Shown here: positions 1 through 9,203 of the stretch, piece by piece
Numbering within the stretch: the stretch's first letter is position 1
Layout: each line of letters begins with the position of its first letter
Assembly: GCA_914767885.1 (NCBI GenBank)
Contig: CAJZBQ010000020.1
Coordinates: 682,001-746,000, forward strand
Length of the DNA: 64,000 nt
Reading direction: 5' to 3'
DNA from: Blepharisma stoltei
Taxonomy: Eukaryota; Ciliophora; Heterotrichea; Heterotrichida; Blepharismidae
The notes under the pieces: model-generated
Seen by the model: the letters and a program-made list of their open reading frames with translations, nothing else
Database searches by the model: none
Told to the model about the DNA's origin: nothing
Translations under genes and position numbers: made by a program

Positions 1-631
1 AAGCAGCAAGTATAGCATTTACAGCTAATTTTGTATTCGAAAATGAAATTGATTTTTTTTGAAGATAAATCAAAGGAGATGCCCTATGCCTAGATGTTCT
101 GAGAATAAACCTAAAGACTGCTTCATAAGTTTCCTCCTTTAATCTTTCAGCGCACATATCTAAAATATCTGAAACTTTCAAAAAAACGTCTTGTCTTCCT
201 TCAGCCCCACTTAATAAACAGCTTACTAATCCACTTAATATATTTTTTAGCTCAGTAATTCTGATTACATATCTTTCCTCAATAAGTAATAGAAATTCCA
301 TCTTATTCTGAGCAGAGCAATACTCGAAATAAGGAAAAAGTCCAGCAGAAAACATATGAAATGATTCAATTGGGGCAGATTGCAATATAAGTTTGTAAAT
401 TTCAAGAGTTTTGCTATGCAATCCGGATGGAAGATTTGGATTGAGACACTGAGATAGCCTTTTGGCTAAAGCATAGTTCTGCTCAGGAATAAGAGTGCTG
501 TCTTGATATTTCTCTAGAAGAGATTTAATTTCCTGAAGCCATGTAATTAAATCGCTTCATTCTCACTCCTTAGATCATTTTTCAAAATTATTCAGACTTG
601 CTTGAATTTTCTTTCTAAACTTATTTTCCAT
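1..631 (-). CDS. DOP1 (Dopey) family protein, N-terminal part
   Basis: Partial gene running off the left edge. From the ATG at 631-629 the minus strand gives 210 residues with no UAA/UAG. UGA is read as Trp at residues 19, 23 and 25. Residues about 55-75 contain AKRLSQCLNPNLPSGLHSK, the block that marks the N-terminal domain of Dopey/DOP1 proteins, followed by helical sequence typical of that domain. In the family, DOP1 works with MON2 at endosome-Golgi membranes in membrane traffic and cargo recycling; that role is taken from the family. No intron or IES is visible in this part. The rest of the gene, normally well over 1,000 residues, lies outside the window. Confidence 0.85.
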
Positions 632-985
632 TATATTATCTTTAGATGCTCCAATTAAATAGAATAAGTAAGAATTTCAATGTTATTATAGAAGATGTCT
701 TTTTGAAACGAAAATTTAAACTATTTGTAATAATTAATAAATCTAATACAAAATATGAGATTTTTACATAGAAAATTATAATTAAATAATTTTTTTATCA
801 AATTGATTGATAATATAAAAATTCTTTTTGAAATTTGAACAATTTAAAATTTTATTTTTTATAAAATAATTTTATCAAAAATGTATTATAAATAGATGAG
901 TAGATATTTTACACCAATTTAAAATTTAATTTATTAATCTATTAAATTGCTTTTACGAATTAGTCGGTAATCATCTTCATAAAAA
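632..985. other. AT-rich intergenic spacer
   Basis: About 350 bases between the divergent starts of the DOP1 gene and the next plus-strand gene. Strongly AT-rich, with no ORF, terminal repeats or RNA gene that I can see. It presumably holds both promoters. Confidence 0.5.
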
Positions 986-2360
986 ATGGGATGTAGTTCA
1001 TCACACGTAGAGACTATCAAAACAAATTCAAATAAAGAAGAGGAAATTATTTGCAGCTGAGAAAAATATTTGAATTACTATACTTTGCAAGATATTGGGT
1101 TTCTTAAAGTGATTGATTCGCAGCAAGACGAAGATGGTTTTATTCCTATTAAATCATTATGGGATATATTTTATTTCTGCAACTTTCCCCCTCATTCCTA
1201 TCCTGTAAACACAGGCCCGGTAAGTATTTTTTATAAAACCATTAGAAAAGATGACAAGATCAATGCACAGAAATTGATGGCTTTGATTATCTTGACTTCA
1301 TAAATAAAATGGCTTTCGCTCAAGCGAAGTTAGCTCCGCTAACTTTCTCTCACCCAAGCAATTTTATTTATGGGGTTTGGGTTTTTACCTCAAGAACTTC
1401 TGCACAGCAAAAGCGGTTTAACTTTGGGGATAACCAGAGGAGCTGCTCCTCAGTGCGATCAAGATCTGAAGTTTTTACCCCTCAGCACACCCGAAGGAAG
1501 GTGGACCCTCAGGCGTAACACGCGCAGGAGCTGAGTCGAAATAAAGCCGTGGCGGCAGCGAAGCCCATCGAAGCTGTAACGTCTTATTTGCCCGTGCCCT
1601 GATGATCAAAAGGGATCGATCCAGCGGTCCACAGGCCCGACACACGTGTACAATATGGTTGCAGCTCTGGAGTTGGCTACCCCGTAGTGGACGTTTAGCG
1701 TTATAAATTTTATAAGATAAGATTATCTTGACTTCATCATTTGAACACAAAACAAAAGCTCAACTTATCTACAAAATCTATAGGGACACCAAAGATTTCA
1801 TAAAAGAAAAATCTCTAGAAAGGCTTTTTATTGATATTTCAAATATTTCGATTAACCTTATTTGGGTAGCTTTGGGAAAACAGCCAAATCAAATTTGCAA
1901 AGACGTTCTGATGAAATATGAAAGCAAGCTTGAGCAAGGGCAGCATAATTTTGTTGAGAAACAAAAGAATTTGATTATTAACACTGATGGATTTACGACA
2001 GAAAAAACTTTTATTAATAGAATTGAAAAATTTCCAAAACTTTTATCAGCTCCAGGTATTAGAGAATGCATTTTAAGGGAAAATAAAGAATCATCTTTAT
2101 TAGGCCGGTCAAAGCCATATATAAGGCTAATGTCGATTAAAACAAGTGACACACTTGGAGAAGCAGCTGAAGATGAAAGAGGCAGAAAGAAGCTGAATTT
2201 TGATTTTGGTATTAGAACCATATCAAAAACTCCATCGAAAAATTCTCAATTTTCAAGTAAAATTGATGAATCATACTTGAAAAATTCAATGATGATGAAG
2301 AAAATAGTAGAGTCTTATTTGAGCAACCTTAGAGCAGCTGTAAATATGTGGAGAGGATAA
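986..2360 (+). CDS. Myristoylated protein with a weak EF-hand-like region, interrupted by a retroposon-like IES
   Basis: The ATG at 986 gives MGCSSS, a typical N-myristoylation (Gly2) plus palmitoylation (Cys3) signal, so membrane attachment is likely. UGA encodes Trp near residue 25. The exon is split by a 419-bp GC-rich insertion (1302-1720) flanked by a 17-bp duplication. Removing 1290-1725 between the TAs inside the two copies restores the frame (LMALIILTS-SFEHKTKAQL) and gives 312 residues ending at UAA 2360. The stretch KAQLIYKIYR-D and what follows resembles the first helix of a recoverin/calcineurin-B EF-hand, but calcium ligands are missing. The C-terminal third is basic and low in complexity. 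I do not recognise the family; membrane-anchored calcium-sensor-like protein is a guess. Confidence 0.7.
1290..1725 (+). mobile_element. Retroposon-like IES with 17-bp target duplication
   Basis: GATTATCTTGACTTCAT is duplicated exactly at 1285-1301 and 1721-1737. Between the copies lies GC-rich DNA unlike the host, opening with a hairpin (AAATAAAAT near 1302 pairs with ATTTTATTT near 1360) and ending in GTAGTGGACG plus ATAAGATAA, the tail shared with the 29.8-kb and 60.9-kb elements. The long duplication and repeated tail suggest insertion by target-primed reverse transcription, as for SINEs. A TA inside each duplication copy allows exact TA-bounded excision in frame. Confidence 0.8.
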
Positions 2361-2594
2361 ATTAAGAAATGAATAAATTAAATAGCATTAAAATTATATG
2401 CTATTTAAATTTCAATTGTTTAAATTATTTATAAATAGTTCTATTCTATATAACTTAGTAAGATATCTCGCTATTAGAAATTTACTGAATCCAATAGAGC
2501 TATAAATTGTCTATAATACATATTATGAACTATTTGTATACCTTTATATTACTAGCATTAAAATAGTTAAAAACAACAATATAAATTAAAATAA

Positions 2595-3059
2595 TTATAA
2601 GAAATTTCCTTCAGTAGTTATTTGAAGTCTTGGTATTTGCAGTTTTGCATTGGGAGTTGATAAACGATTTGGAAAAGGTTCGCACTTTTCAGAAAGCTCT
2701 CCAATCTCTTTTTTTGACTCAAATGAGCTTGATCTGCAGAATTCTTGAGAAATAGCCTTACGATGTTTAACAATTTGATTCTTAGGAGAGCTGGATTTAT
2801 GCCTTTTTAAAATATGTTTATGATCGCTGGGGTCAAATGATTTCGGAGATTTATTTCTTTTAAAAACTTTTTTCGTAATTATAAAGCCCTTTGGTGATAT
2901 TAGCTTATTTTGAATTAGTATCTTTTTTCTTGGAAGATGTGAAAAGAATACTGCTAAGTTGGAATCAACTAGGCCATTATACTCTTTCAGCTTGCTATCA
3001 GGTGTTATACAGTCCAAAACGAACATAGGCTTCTTTGCTTTTTTACTCCTTTTATGCAT
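2595..3059 (-). CDS. Small basic protein of unknown function
   Basis: A 154-residue ORF on the minus strand, ATG near 3059 to the stop at 2595. It is rich in Lys, Arg, Ser and Pro (KRNKSPKSFDPSD, HKSSSPK), with no membrane segment or recognisable domain. Composition suggests a disordered, possibly phosphorylated or nucleic-acid-binding protein. It lies convergent with the gene to its left and diverges from the coiled-coil gene starting at 3217. I do not recognise it. Confidence 0.55.
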   Translation of the reverse strand: MHKRSKKAKKPMFVLDCITPDSKLKEYNGLVDSNLAVFFSHLPRKKILIQNKLISPKGFIITKKVFKRNKSPKSFDPSDHKHILKRHKSSSPKNQIVKHRKAISQEFCRSSSFESKKEIGELSEKCEPFPNRLSTPNAKLQIPRLQITTEGNFL

Positions 3060-3216
3060 TATTTATTATTTCGCTACAAAACTTTATTTATTTTGCTTAA
3101 TACTTGCAAAGTTTTTCACTTTATATCACACACAGTTCTTAAGCAAGGCACCCTTAAATTTTTTCTATTTGAATTGAATAGACTAAAAGATTGTAAGCAT
3201 AATTAATTTAATTAAA

Positions 3217-4755
3217 ATGAACAAATCAGAGCTCAGGCAATACTTTAAAGAAAAATATTCAGAAATAGATATCAAAGAAGGTATTATAAAAATATCATCA
3301 AACGCTATTAAATCTTCAGCAACCTCCATCTTCAGCAAAATTGTATCGCGACATCTAAAAATATCAGACAACCAAAAGGACATGAGTGCTTTAATTGCGA
3401 AAATGACATCGAAAACTGACCCAATTGAATCAACCATACTTGAACACAGATTGAAAGAAGCCTTAAGACTTAAAAATGAACTCGCCAGCAAATTAGAGCA
3501 AGTAGACGAATCAATTAACGCCCTTTCAACGATTGTCCCTACCAAAGTTGAAAAGTCAGAAAAAAAGCATATAGGAAAAGCCATAAAAGAAGAGGAGAAA
3601 TGACAGGAAGAAGAAAAATTAGAGCAAGCTCAAGAGCTCGCCAAGACTTTAAGGAAGCAACAAAAACTAAGACAGAAACGGCTTGAAGAAAGGCAAAGGC
3701 TGCTTGAGGAGAAAATTAGAAATGAAGAAGAAGTTGAGAACTATGAAAAAGAGCTGGAGCAGGAGAAAAGGGCTGAAGAGCGAAGACGAAAGCTCGAAGA
3801 AGTTCAAGAAAAAGCTCAAGAAAGACGAGCTTATCTAGAAAATTTAAAATGAGATCTTCATGGAGCTCCAGTCCAAAAAAGATTATATCAAAAAATGCAA
3901 GAAGAGTTCGAAGTGAAAGTGCTAATGCCAGAACTCGAAAAAAGAAAAGAAGAATTAGCCAAAAAGAGGATGCTCCCAATAACAAAAGAAGAAATCATGC
4001 ATCATGCTAAAGAATACCAAAGCAGAGTCCAAAACGAAAAAGAAATAAGAGAAAGGTTTCGAAAAGAAAATACAAGTTCTATTAAAACATCGCCAAGGAC
4101 CAAGGCAATGCAAACAATATTGGAAGCCGATGAACAAGAAAAATTGAAGAAAACTAAAGAAGAAATTGAAAGAAAAGAGCTGTTAAATAAAAAGAAAAGA
4201 TATGCAGAGCTAATCAAGCAGTTATACCCGCCTGAAATAGACCAGTTGAAAAAGAAGGAAATGGAAATGATTAAAGAAAGGCTCGCCATGCCTGGAAGAA
4301 TTAGGCATTCGCAAACGCCAAGTATGAAATCTACTATTTTTACAGCAAAAGACACCAGTCGTGACGGAGAAAAGTCAAGTTGTTCAGAGTCGACTTCAAC
4401 TCCTAAACGAATGAAATCAATTTCGCCATTGAAGCCACCACCAGCAGAAAAAAAAGAAAAAAACAGCAAATCCCCAGACTATTTATCAACGAGGAGGGAA
4501 ATTAATAAAAAACTTGAAAAAGAGCTAATGGAATCGAAGCTTGAAGATATTAAAATTTCAGCTGATTTAACTCCTTCAGATGCAAAGAAGCAAGCACACA
4601 ACTTGGAGACTCTTTCAAAAAGGCATGAAATTATGTTAAAGCACAATGTTAATAAGTTTGATTTGTCTGCAATTGATGCGGAAGAAAAAGTCAATAATAT
4701 GATTTTGGAAAGTGTAAAAGCCAAGCTGTCATTGGTATCGGCAAATACTCAATAA
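3217..4755 (+). CDS. Coiled-coil protein of unknown function
   Basis: One open frame of 512 residues once UGA is read as Trp (at 3601 and 3850). Residues about 60-230 are almost continuous charged coiled coil (Glu/Lys/Arg/Gln heptads, such as EERQRLLEEKIRNEEE). A more ordered segment, WDLHGAPVQKRLYQKMQEEF, follows the second UGA; then comes more coiled coil, a Ser/Pro/Lys-rich linker at about residues 370-430, and a helical C terminus. No introns or IESs. Such proteins are common in ciliate basal bodies and cytoskeleton, but nothing here proves that location. Confidence 0.7.
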
Positions 4756-4781
4756 ATTGTAACTCATTTTTTTAATTATAA

Positions 4782-6486
4782 TTAATTGAAAAATGGATGG
4801 CTTAATGCTAATTCAGGTGTAATTCTATCGGCAGGATCTAGTGTTAAGCATTGTTCTAATAAGTTTTCAAAAGATTTAAGTCTTTTGAGTTCTTCAGATT
4901 CATTAAGTTGATTCTGGCTTTGTAATATTTGGGAATTTGGCTCTAAAATAACTCCTAACTCTATTAATAAATTTTTTTTGGCTACAGAAGACCTAATTTA
5001 TCATATTTCATATAAAATTTTAATAAATTGCAAAAAACCCTGCTTAATGCAGGATGAAATTGTCTTAAAAGAAGAGTAAGCTTTTTTCTTTTTTAATTTC
5101 AGAGATAGGGACTAAGTGAATTTGCTGACTATCATCAGATGTAAAGAAAAAGTTAAATTGATCAAAATATTGAGAGGAATATTCACCTACTGATCTCATT
5201 CGCTTGGGCATAACTCCTTTAACTTCCATTATTAATTTCAGCATATGAGAATTAGTAGCCCCTGGGAATAATACTCGGCTTGTATATAACTCAAATAGCG
5301 TGCAACCTAAGCTTCAAACATCAACAGCATAATCACACGAATACCCCAAAATAATTTCTGGAGGTCTATAAAACCTAGCAACGATATTTTCGCTAATAGC
5401 ATTTTCTCCTTCAACAACAGCATTTCCAAAATCTGAAAGCTTAATTTTCCTCAAATCTTCGGTTATTAAGATATTATCAGGTTTTACTATATAAATCTTA
5501 CTGTCAAAATGCATCATTTTTTGTGTTTTCATAAATGCGAGAGCTATAAAGGCTTGCTTTCCATATGATCTTACAGCAACCAGAGAAATTCCAACTCCTG
5601 CTCCATGCTTATTTAGAACTTCTCTGAGATTCATTCCAAGTTCTTCAAAACAAATGCATAAATGAGTTTGATGAGTGAAATTCCCTTTTAGCCTGAGTAT
5701 ATGTCTCCTATCCTTTGGGTCCGCCTCATTCAATTGTGCTAGAAATCTAATTTCTTTTTGTCCTGATTTTATCATGACCTCGATATTTCGCAGTATTTTT
5801 ATTGCATAACTTTGGTTTGATTCCATATCTTTAGCTTGGACAACGCAAGAATAGACCCCTCTTCCTTTCAAAGCTTGAATTTTGTATCTTCTCCTGGCAG
5901 CTAAATCTAAAAGTACTTCTCCAACTTGAGGGACAAAGTATCCATGCGTGTCGTCCATTTCTTCTCCTTTTCCTCTTATAATGTCTTCGTCTCCGCTTTC
6001 ATCAGAAGGGGTTTTTGCAAACATATCATCTTCGCTATCTGAAGTGGTCTTTTTAGCTTTTTTTGGCTTTGGTGATAGAGGTTTAGGCTGAATTGTGCTT
6101 GGAAGTTGCTTATTTTCTTCAAAAATTGGGCTTTCTTGTCTTGGAGTGGGCGGTGACCGACTTCGAGATCTTGGACATTCTATGCCTTTATATTCAAATA
6201 CTGGACTTGGTAAAAATTCTTTTAGCTCACTTACATTTGGGATTGAAATTTGAGAAGTGGAGTATGGAACTGGAAATGAGGGATTCTCATATGTGATATG
6301 CTCAGGGGATCTGACTGGAGAAGGAGAACTTAAGTCCATATCTTCTGATTGCTTATCCTCATTTCCATGATTTATAATTTTTTGTTCTGATTTAGCCTCT
6401 TGTGGTACTACTCACACTTTAGGTTCAATTACGATATCAAGCTTTTTTGCAGGCTGTCTTCCAGGAAATTTAGGTCTAAAGATCAT
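4782..6486 (-). CDS. PRPF4B: PRP4-type (PRPF4B/DYRK-like) protein kinase
   Basis: Start ATG 6486-6484, UAA stop at 4782. After removing a 15-nt intron (5487-5501) and a 94-bp IES (4985-5078) the frame is exact: 531 residues. Residues 1-195 are disordered, Ser/Pro-rich. The kinase domain spans about 200-525: LKGRGVYSCVV loop, AIKI lysine, LGMNLREVLNKHG (nearly diagnostic of PRP4), MHFDIKPDN catalytic loop spanning the intron, DFGNA, ARFYRPPEI, then FENLLEQCLTLDPADRI. PRP4 kinases phosphorylate spliceosomal proteins for tri-snRNP integration. The catalytic loop has Phe where relatives have Ala or Arg (H-F-D), while the catalytic Asp and Lys are kept. The intron and IES calls are supported because both lie inside conserved kinase sequence. 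Confidence 0.9.
4985..5078. mobile_element. Short TA-bounded IES (94 bp) in the PRP4 kinase gene
   Basis: Without removal the kinase frame ends at a UAA soon after KKEKSLLFF. Cutting between the TAs at 4983-4984 and 5077-5078 joins KEKSL to AKKNLLIEL in frame and continues to the conserved kinase C terminus. The interior is AT-rich with weak inverted ends (TACAGAAGAC / TACTCTTCTT). Confidence 0.8.
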
Positions 6487-6828
6487 ATTTAAAAAATTAA
6501 AGATTGATGCAAACAAATTAAGTGATATGGTATTAAGGTTTTCATTATATTTTAATAATTTTTATATTGCCTAACATTATTCATTACAAAGTAATTTTTA
6601 TCTAATCTTTCAGTATGCTGAAATCTATAGATATAATAGAAGTATCTATAATCATAAATATTTGCTTCCTACTTGCCCTCGATAAGCTAGCAAAATAATT
6701 GGAAATCCAGATTTTTGGCAAAAACTTAGCCAAATTTCTTAGAGTTGGAGGCATGCTTTAAGAAATAAGATTCGCTTTAAATACGTCTCTAAAGGATATA
6801 AAAATTTATTGATTAAATAGTACATACT

Positions 6829-8253
6829 CTAAAATAACTTATATGGCGAAAAACTACTATTGCTAAAAGTCTCTGCTGAGGTTCTTTTGCGGACTGATGT
6901 CCTTCTTCTTGGTATTGCTAGTGTTTCCATATCATCTGCTGTTCTCATCGATTTCAGCCTAAAAGTTTGGTGCTCCTTGATTCATTTAATTAGCTGTTTC
7001 ACTTTTTCATTTGTTGGTCCTTTTTTAATTGTCATAATTCCATTCAAGGCTTCAAAAGAAGGCCTTGGAGTCAAGCTTTCATAGCCTTCAGCAGCTCTGA
7101 CAGAAAGATTAATATTTTTTTCTTCAGCAATTCTAAGCCTCTCTTCTAATTCATCTTTTTCTTTATTGAAAAAGCTCAATCTTCCTAAATAGACTTCAGC
7201 CATTTCTTTCATTTTATTATTTTCTTCTGAAAGCTGATTGATATGATTTTCTTGCATAATAATAGTTGCATTTAGGCTTTTTATTGTTGACAAAAATTTT
7301 TCTTCTTTTTCTCGTAATTTTTTAATTGTTTTTTTACTTTTGTACATTTGATCTTTAAAATCACTCATCTTGCTTATGAGTTCATCTAAAGTTCCTTTAT
7401 TTCGAATATTTTCATTAAGCAATCGAGATTTCTAAGTAGGCGTTACCTCTTCTTCGAGTTTACTGATTATATGTTCATTATTGCTTTTTGCATTAAGCTT
7501 ATAATTTTCAAATTCTTCTTTCAGATCTTTTAAATCTTGGTCTTTTTTCATAATATCAGCAAAAAACTCTACATGGTTTATACCTTTTGCTTTTGCTGTC
7601 GCAAGATTTTCTAAGTAAAGATTTTTATTAGCTGCATTCATATACAACTCATTGAGAGACTCAACAACATAGAAAAGCGGCAAATCTTTATTATCAATTA
7701 AGCAATCTTTTTAGATAATACCTGTATGATTTTCATATATGTGATTGATAGCATCTTTACTTATTTTTTCTTTTTCAATAAAAAGCGCTTTATATATTTC
7801 AGCAGAAATCGCTTTCATTTCTTTTTGATATAAAGTATCCTCTGAAGCACATAATTCTAATGCTCTATACGCCGCCCGAATTCGCTTTAAGCTTGGCTTA
7901 AATTCATCTTCGTTTAAAGATTTAAGAATAGTTATAAGCTCATGCTTGGTCTTCATTGATTCTGATTGGAATCTTTGGGTAGAAATGCCTGATTCTTTGG
8001 CTGAGCTTGGAGAATTTAAATTAGAGAGGTTTAAAGCACTTCTGGAAGAAATAATTCTATCTGTGCAGATTGACCTAAACCATCCAGATGATGTATTTGT
8101 AATTGAATCGTCTTCGTTTTTCTCGAAAAGAGTTTTTAGATGGGTTTTTCTTCTTTGGGTCAACGATAAATTAGTAGTTGACTTAGAGGAAGATAGAGAA
8201 ATCAATTTTGGGTTCTTCAATTTATCAAGCCTGATGGAAAACTTTGACGCCAT
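6829..8253 (-). CDS. Coiled-coil protein of unknown function
   Basis: Three exons joined by two 15-nt introns: 7707-7721 (GTATTATCTAAAAAG) and 7432-7446 (GTAACGCCTACTTAG). Both contain or cause in-frame stops and both restore the frame when removed. The product is 464 residues, ending at UAG 6829. Residues 1-100 are Ser/Thr-rich and basic. The middle is helical (HELITILKSLNEDEFKPSLKR). From about residue 230 there is long coiled coil (KLREKEEKFLSTIKSLNATI), then a short basic tail. No enzyme motif is visible; a cytoskeletal or scaffold role is likely but not shown. Confidence 0.8.
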
Positions 8254-8676
8254 AGATTTTTAATGCCTGAGATTAAAAATAATTCAATTTAAGGAATTTA
8301 ATAAACTTAAAATTAATTAGGTTGTTGGAATTAAAATTTATGTAATTGAGTATTAGTCAATTGAAATATAAAATTTTACCAAAATTTCTTCAGTAGGAAT
8401 TTAAAACTATTTTTTCCTTATTATTTCACTTATCTTCTTAATAAGGTATAAATTTATCCGAATATTATAAAATATCAATACATACATATCTATTAAGAGA
8501 TTATCAATTTTAAAGCCACCATATTTTGAGCACTTCCCAAAGAATCATTAGCCATGCATATTAGAGAATCCTATTTATTTAAAATATTTTTTAATAATCT
8601 GCATTTATCCGTTTATCAATAAGTTTAATTTTTCTGTATATCTAGCATAGCCACTCTGTTTAAATATGATATAAAT
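8254..8676. other. AT-rich intergenic spacer
   Basis: About 420 bases of very AT-rich DNA between two divergent gene starts. I see no terminal inverted repeat, RNA gene or ORF in it. Confidence 0.5.
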
Positions 8677-9118
8677 ATGGGCAATCTGTCAACAAAAAGG
8701 TCAAAGGAAGTGAAAAGGATAGCAGATGTGATCACAGCCCTTCAAGAAGGCACCGATATAAACTTCAACGAAAATGACAAATCATTAAGAGTTGAAGCAG
8801 TAATTTCTATTAAAGTATAATTGAACTTTTCTTCATTTAGCAGTTTGGTATGGAAATATACCAATTGTAAAAGAACTATTGAGACAAGGATGGGACCCGG
8901 ATGCACAAGATGTGGTAATTTCTAATCAGCATGGAGAAAGTCCTCTGCATCTTGCTGAGTATACAAGCAATTATGAAATCAGAAATTTGTTGGTTTCAAG
9001 CCATGCAAATGAGTTAATATTAAATAAAGTAAAAATCATATAGAAGCAACAAGTTCCAAGAGATCTTTTTACGCTATATGAAACAAGAAATACTGAGAGC
9101 AGTTTGGAAGTTGATTAA
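8677..9118 (+). CDS. Small ankyrin-repeat protein
   Basis: ATG at 8677 (MGNLSTKRSK; Gly2 fits N-myristoylation). Two 15-nt introns are clear: GTAATTTCTAATCAG (8916-8930), whose removal gives DAQDVHGESPLHLAE, the ankyrin signature, and GTAAAAATCATATAG (9029-9043). Between RVEA and VWYGNIPIVKELL lies a further break; deleting 37 bp between TAs at 8801-8802 and 8838-8839 gives RVEAVAVWYGN in frame. The result is 124 residues with about one and a half ankyrin repeats, ending at UAA 9116-9118. Ankyrin repeats bind other proteins; the partner is unknown. The 37-bp excision is the weakest part of this model. Confidence 0.7.
8803..8839. mobile_element. Possible very short IES (37 bp)
   Basis: The segment carries an in-frame UAA and is not a 15-nt intron. 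Read as one GT-AG intron of 41 nt it gives the wrong frame for the ankyrin repeat that follows; TA-to-TA deletion gives the right one. No clear inverted ends. Confidence 0.4.
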
Positions 9119-9203
9119 ATTAATACCAGCAATTTTTTTAATCGAATCTCAGTTCAACAGAATAAATATTAAACAAATGATTAATTTTAAAAATAATTGC
9201 AGT

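Noticed and set aside
1309-1750. ORFs of 69-91 codons in GC-rich DNA
   Set aside because: They lie wholly inside the retroposon-like insertion between target duplications; no conserved motif and overlapping frames on both strands.
3601-3852. UGA codons as true stops, or as selenocysteine
   Set aside because: UGA recurs in almost every gene at Trp-like positions; no other stop follows nearby, so general UGA=Trp explains it.
7946-8263. Plus-strand ORF of 105 codons
   Set aside because: Antisense shadow of the first exon of the coiled-coil gene on the minus strand.
8802-8840. A single 41-nt GT-AG intron in the ankyrin gene
   Set aside because: It would put the following ankyrin repeat in the wrong frame; every other intron in the window is 15 nt.
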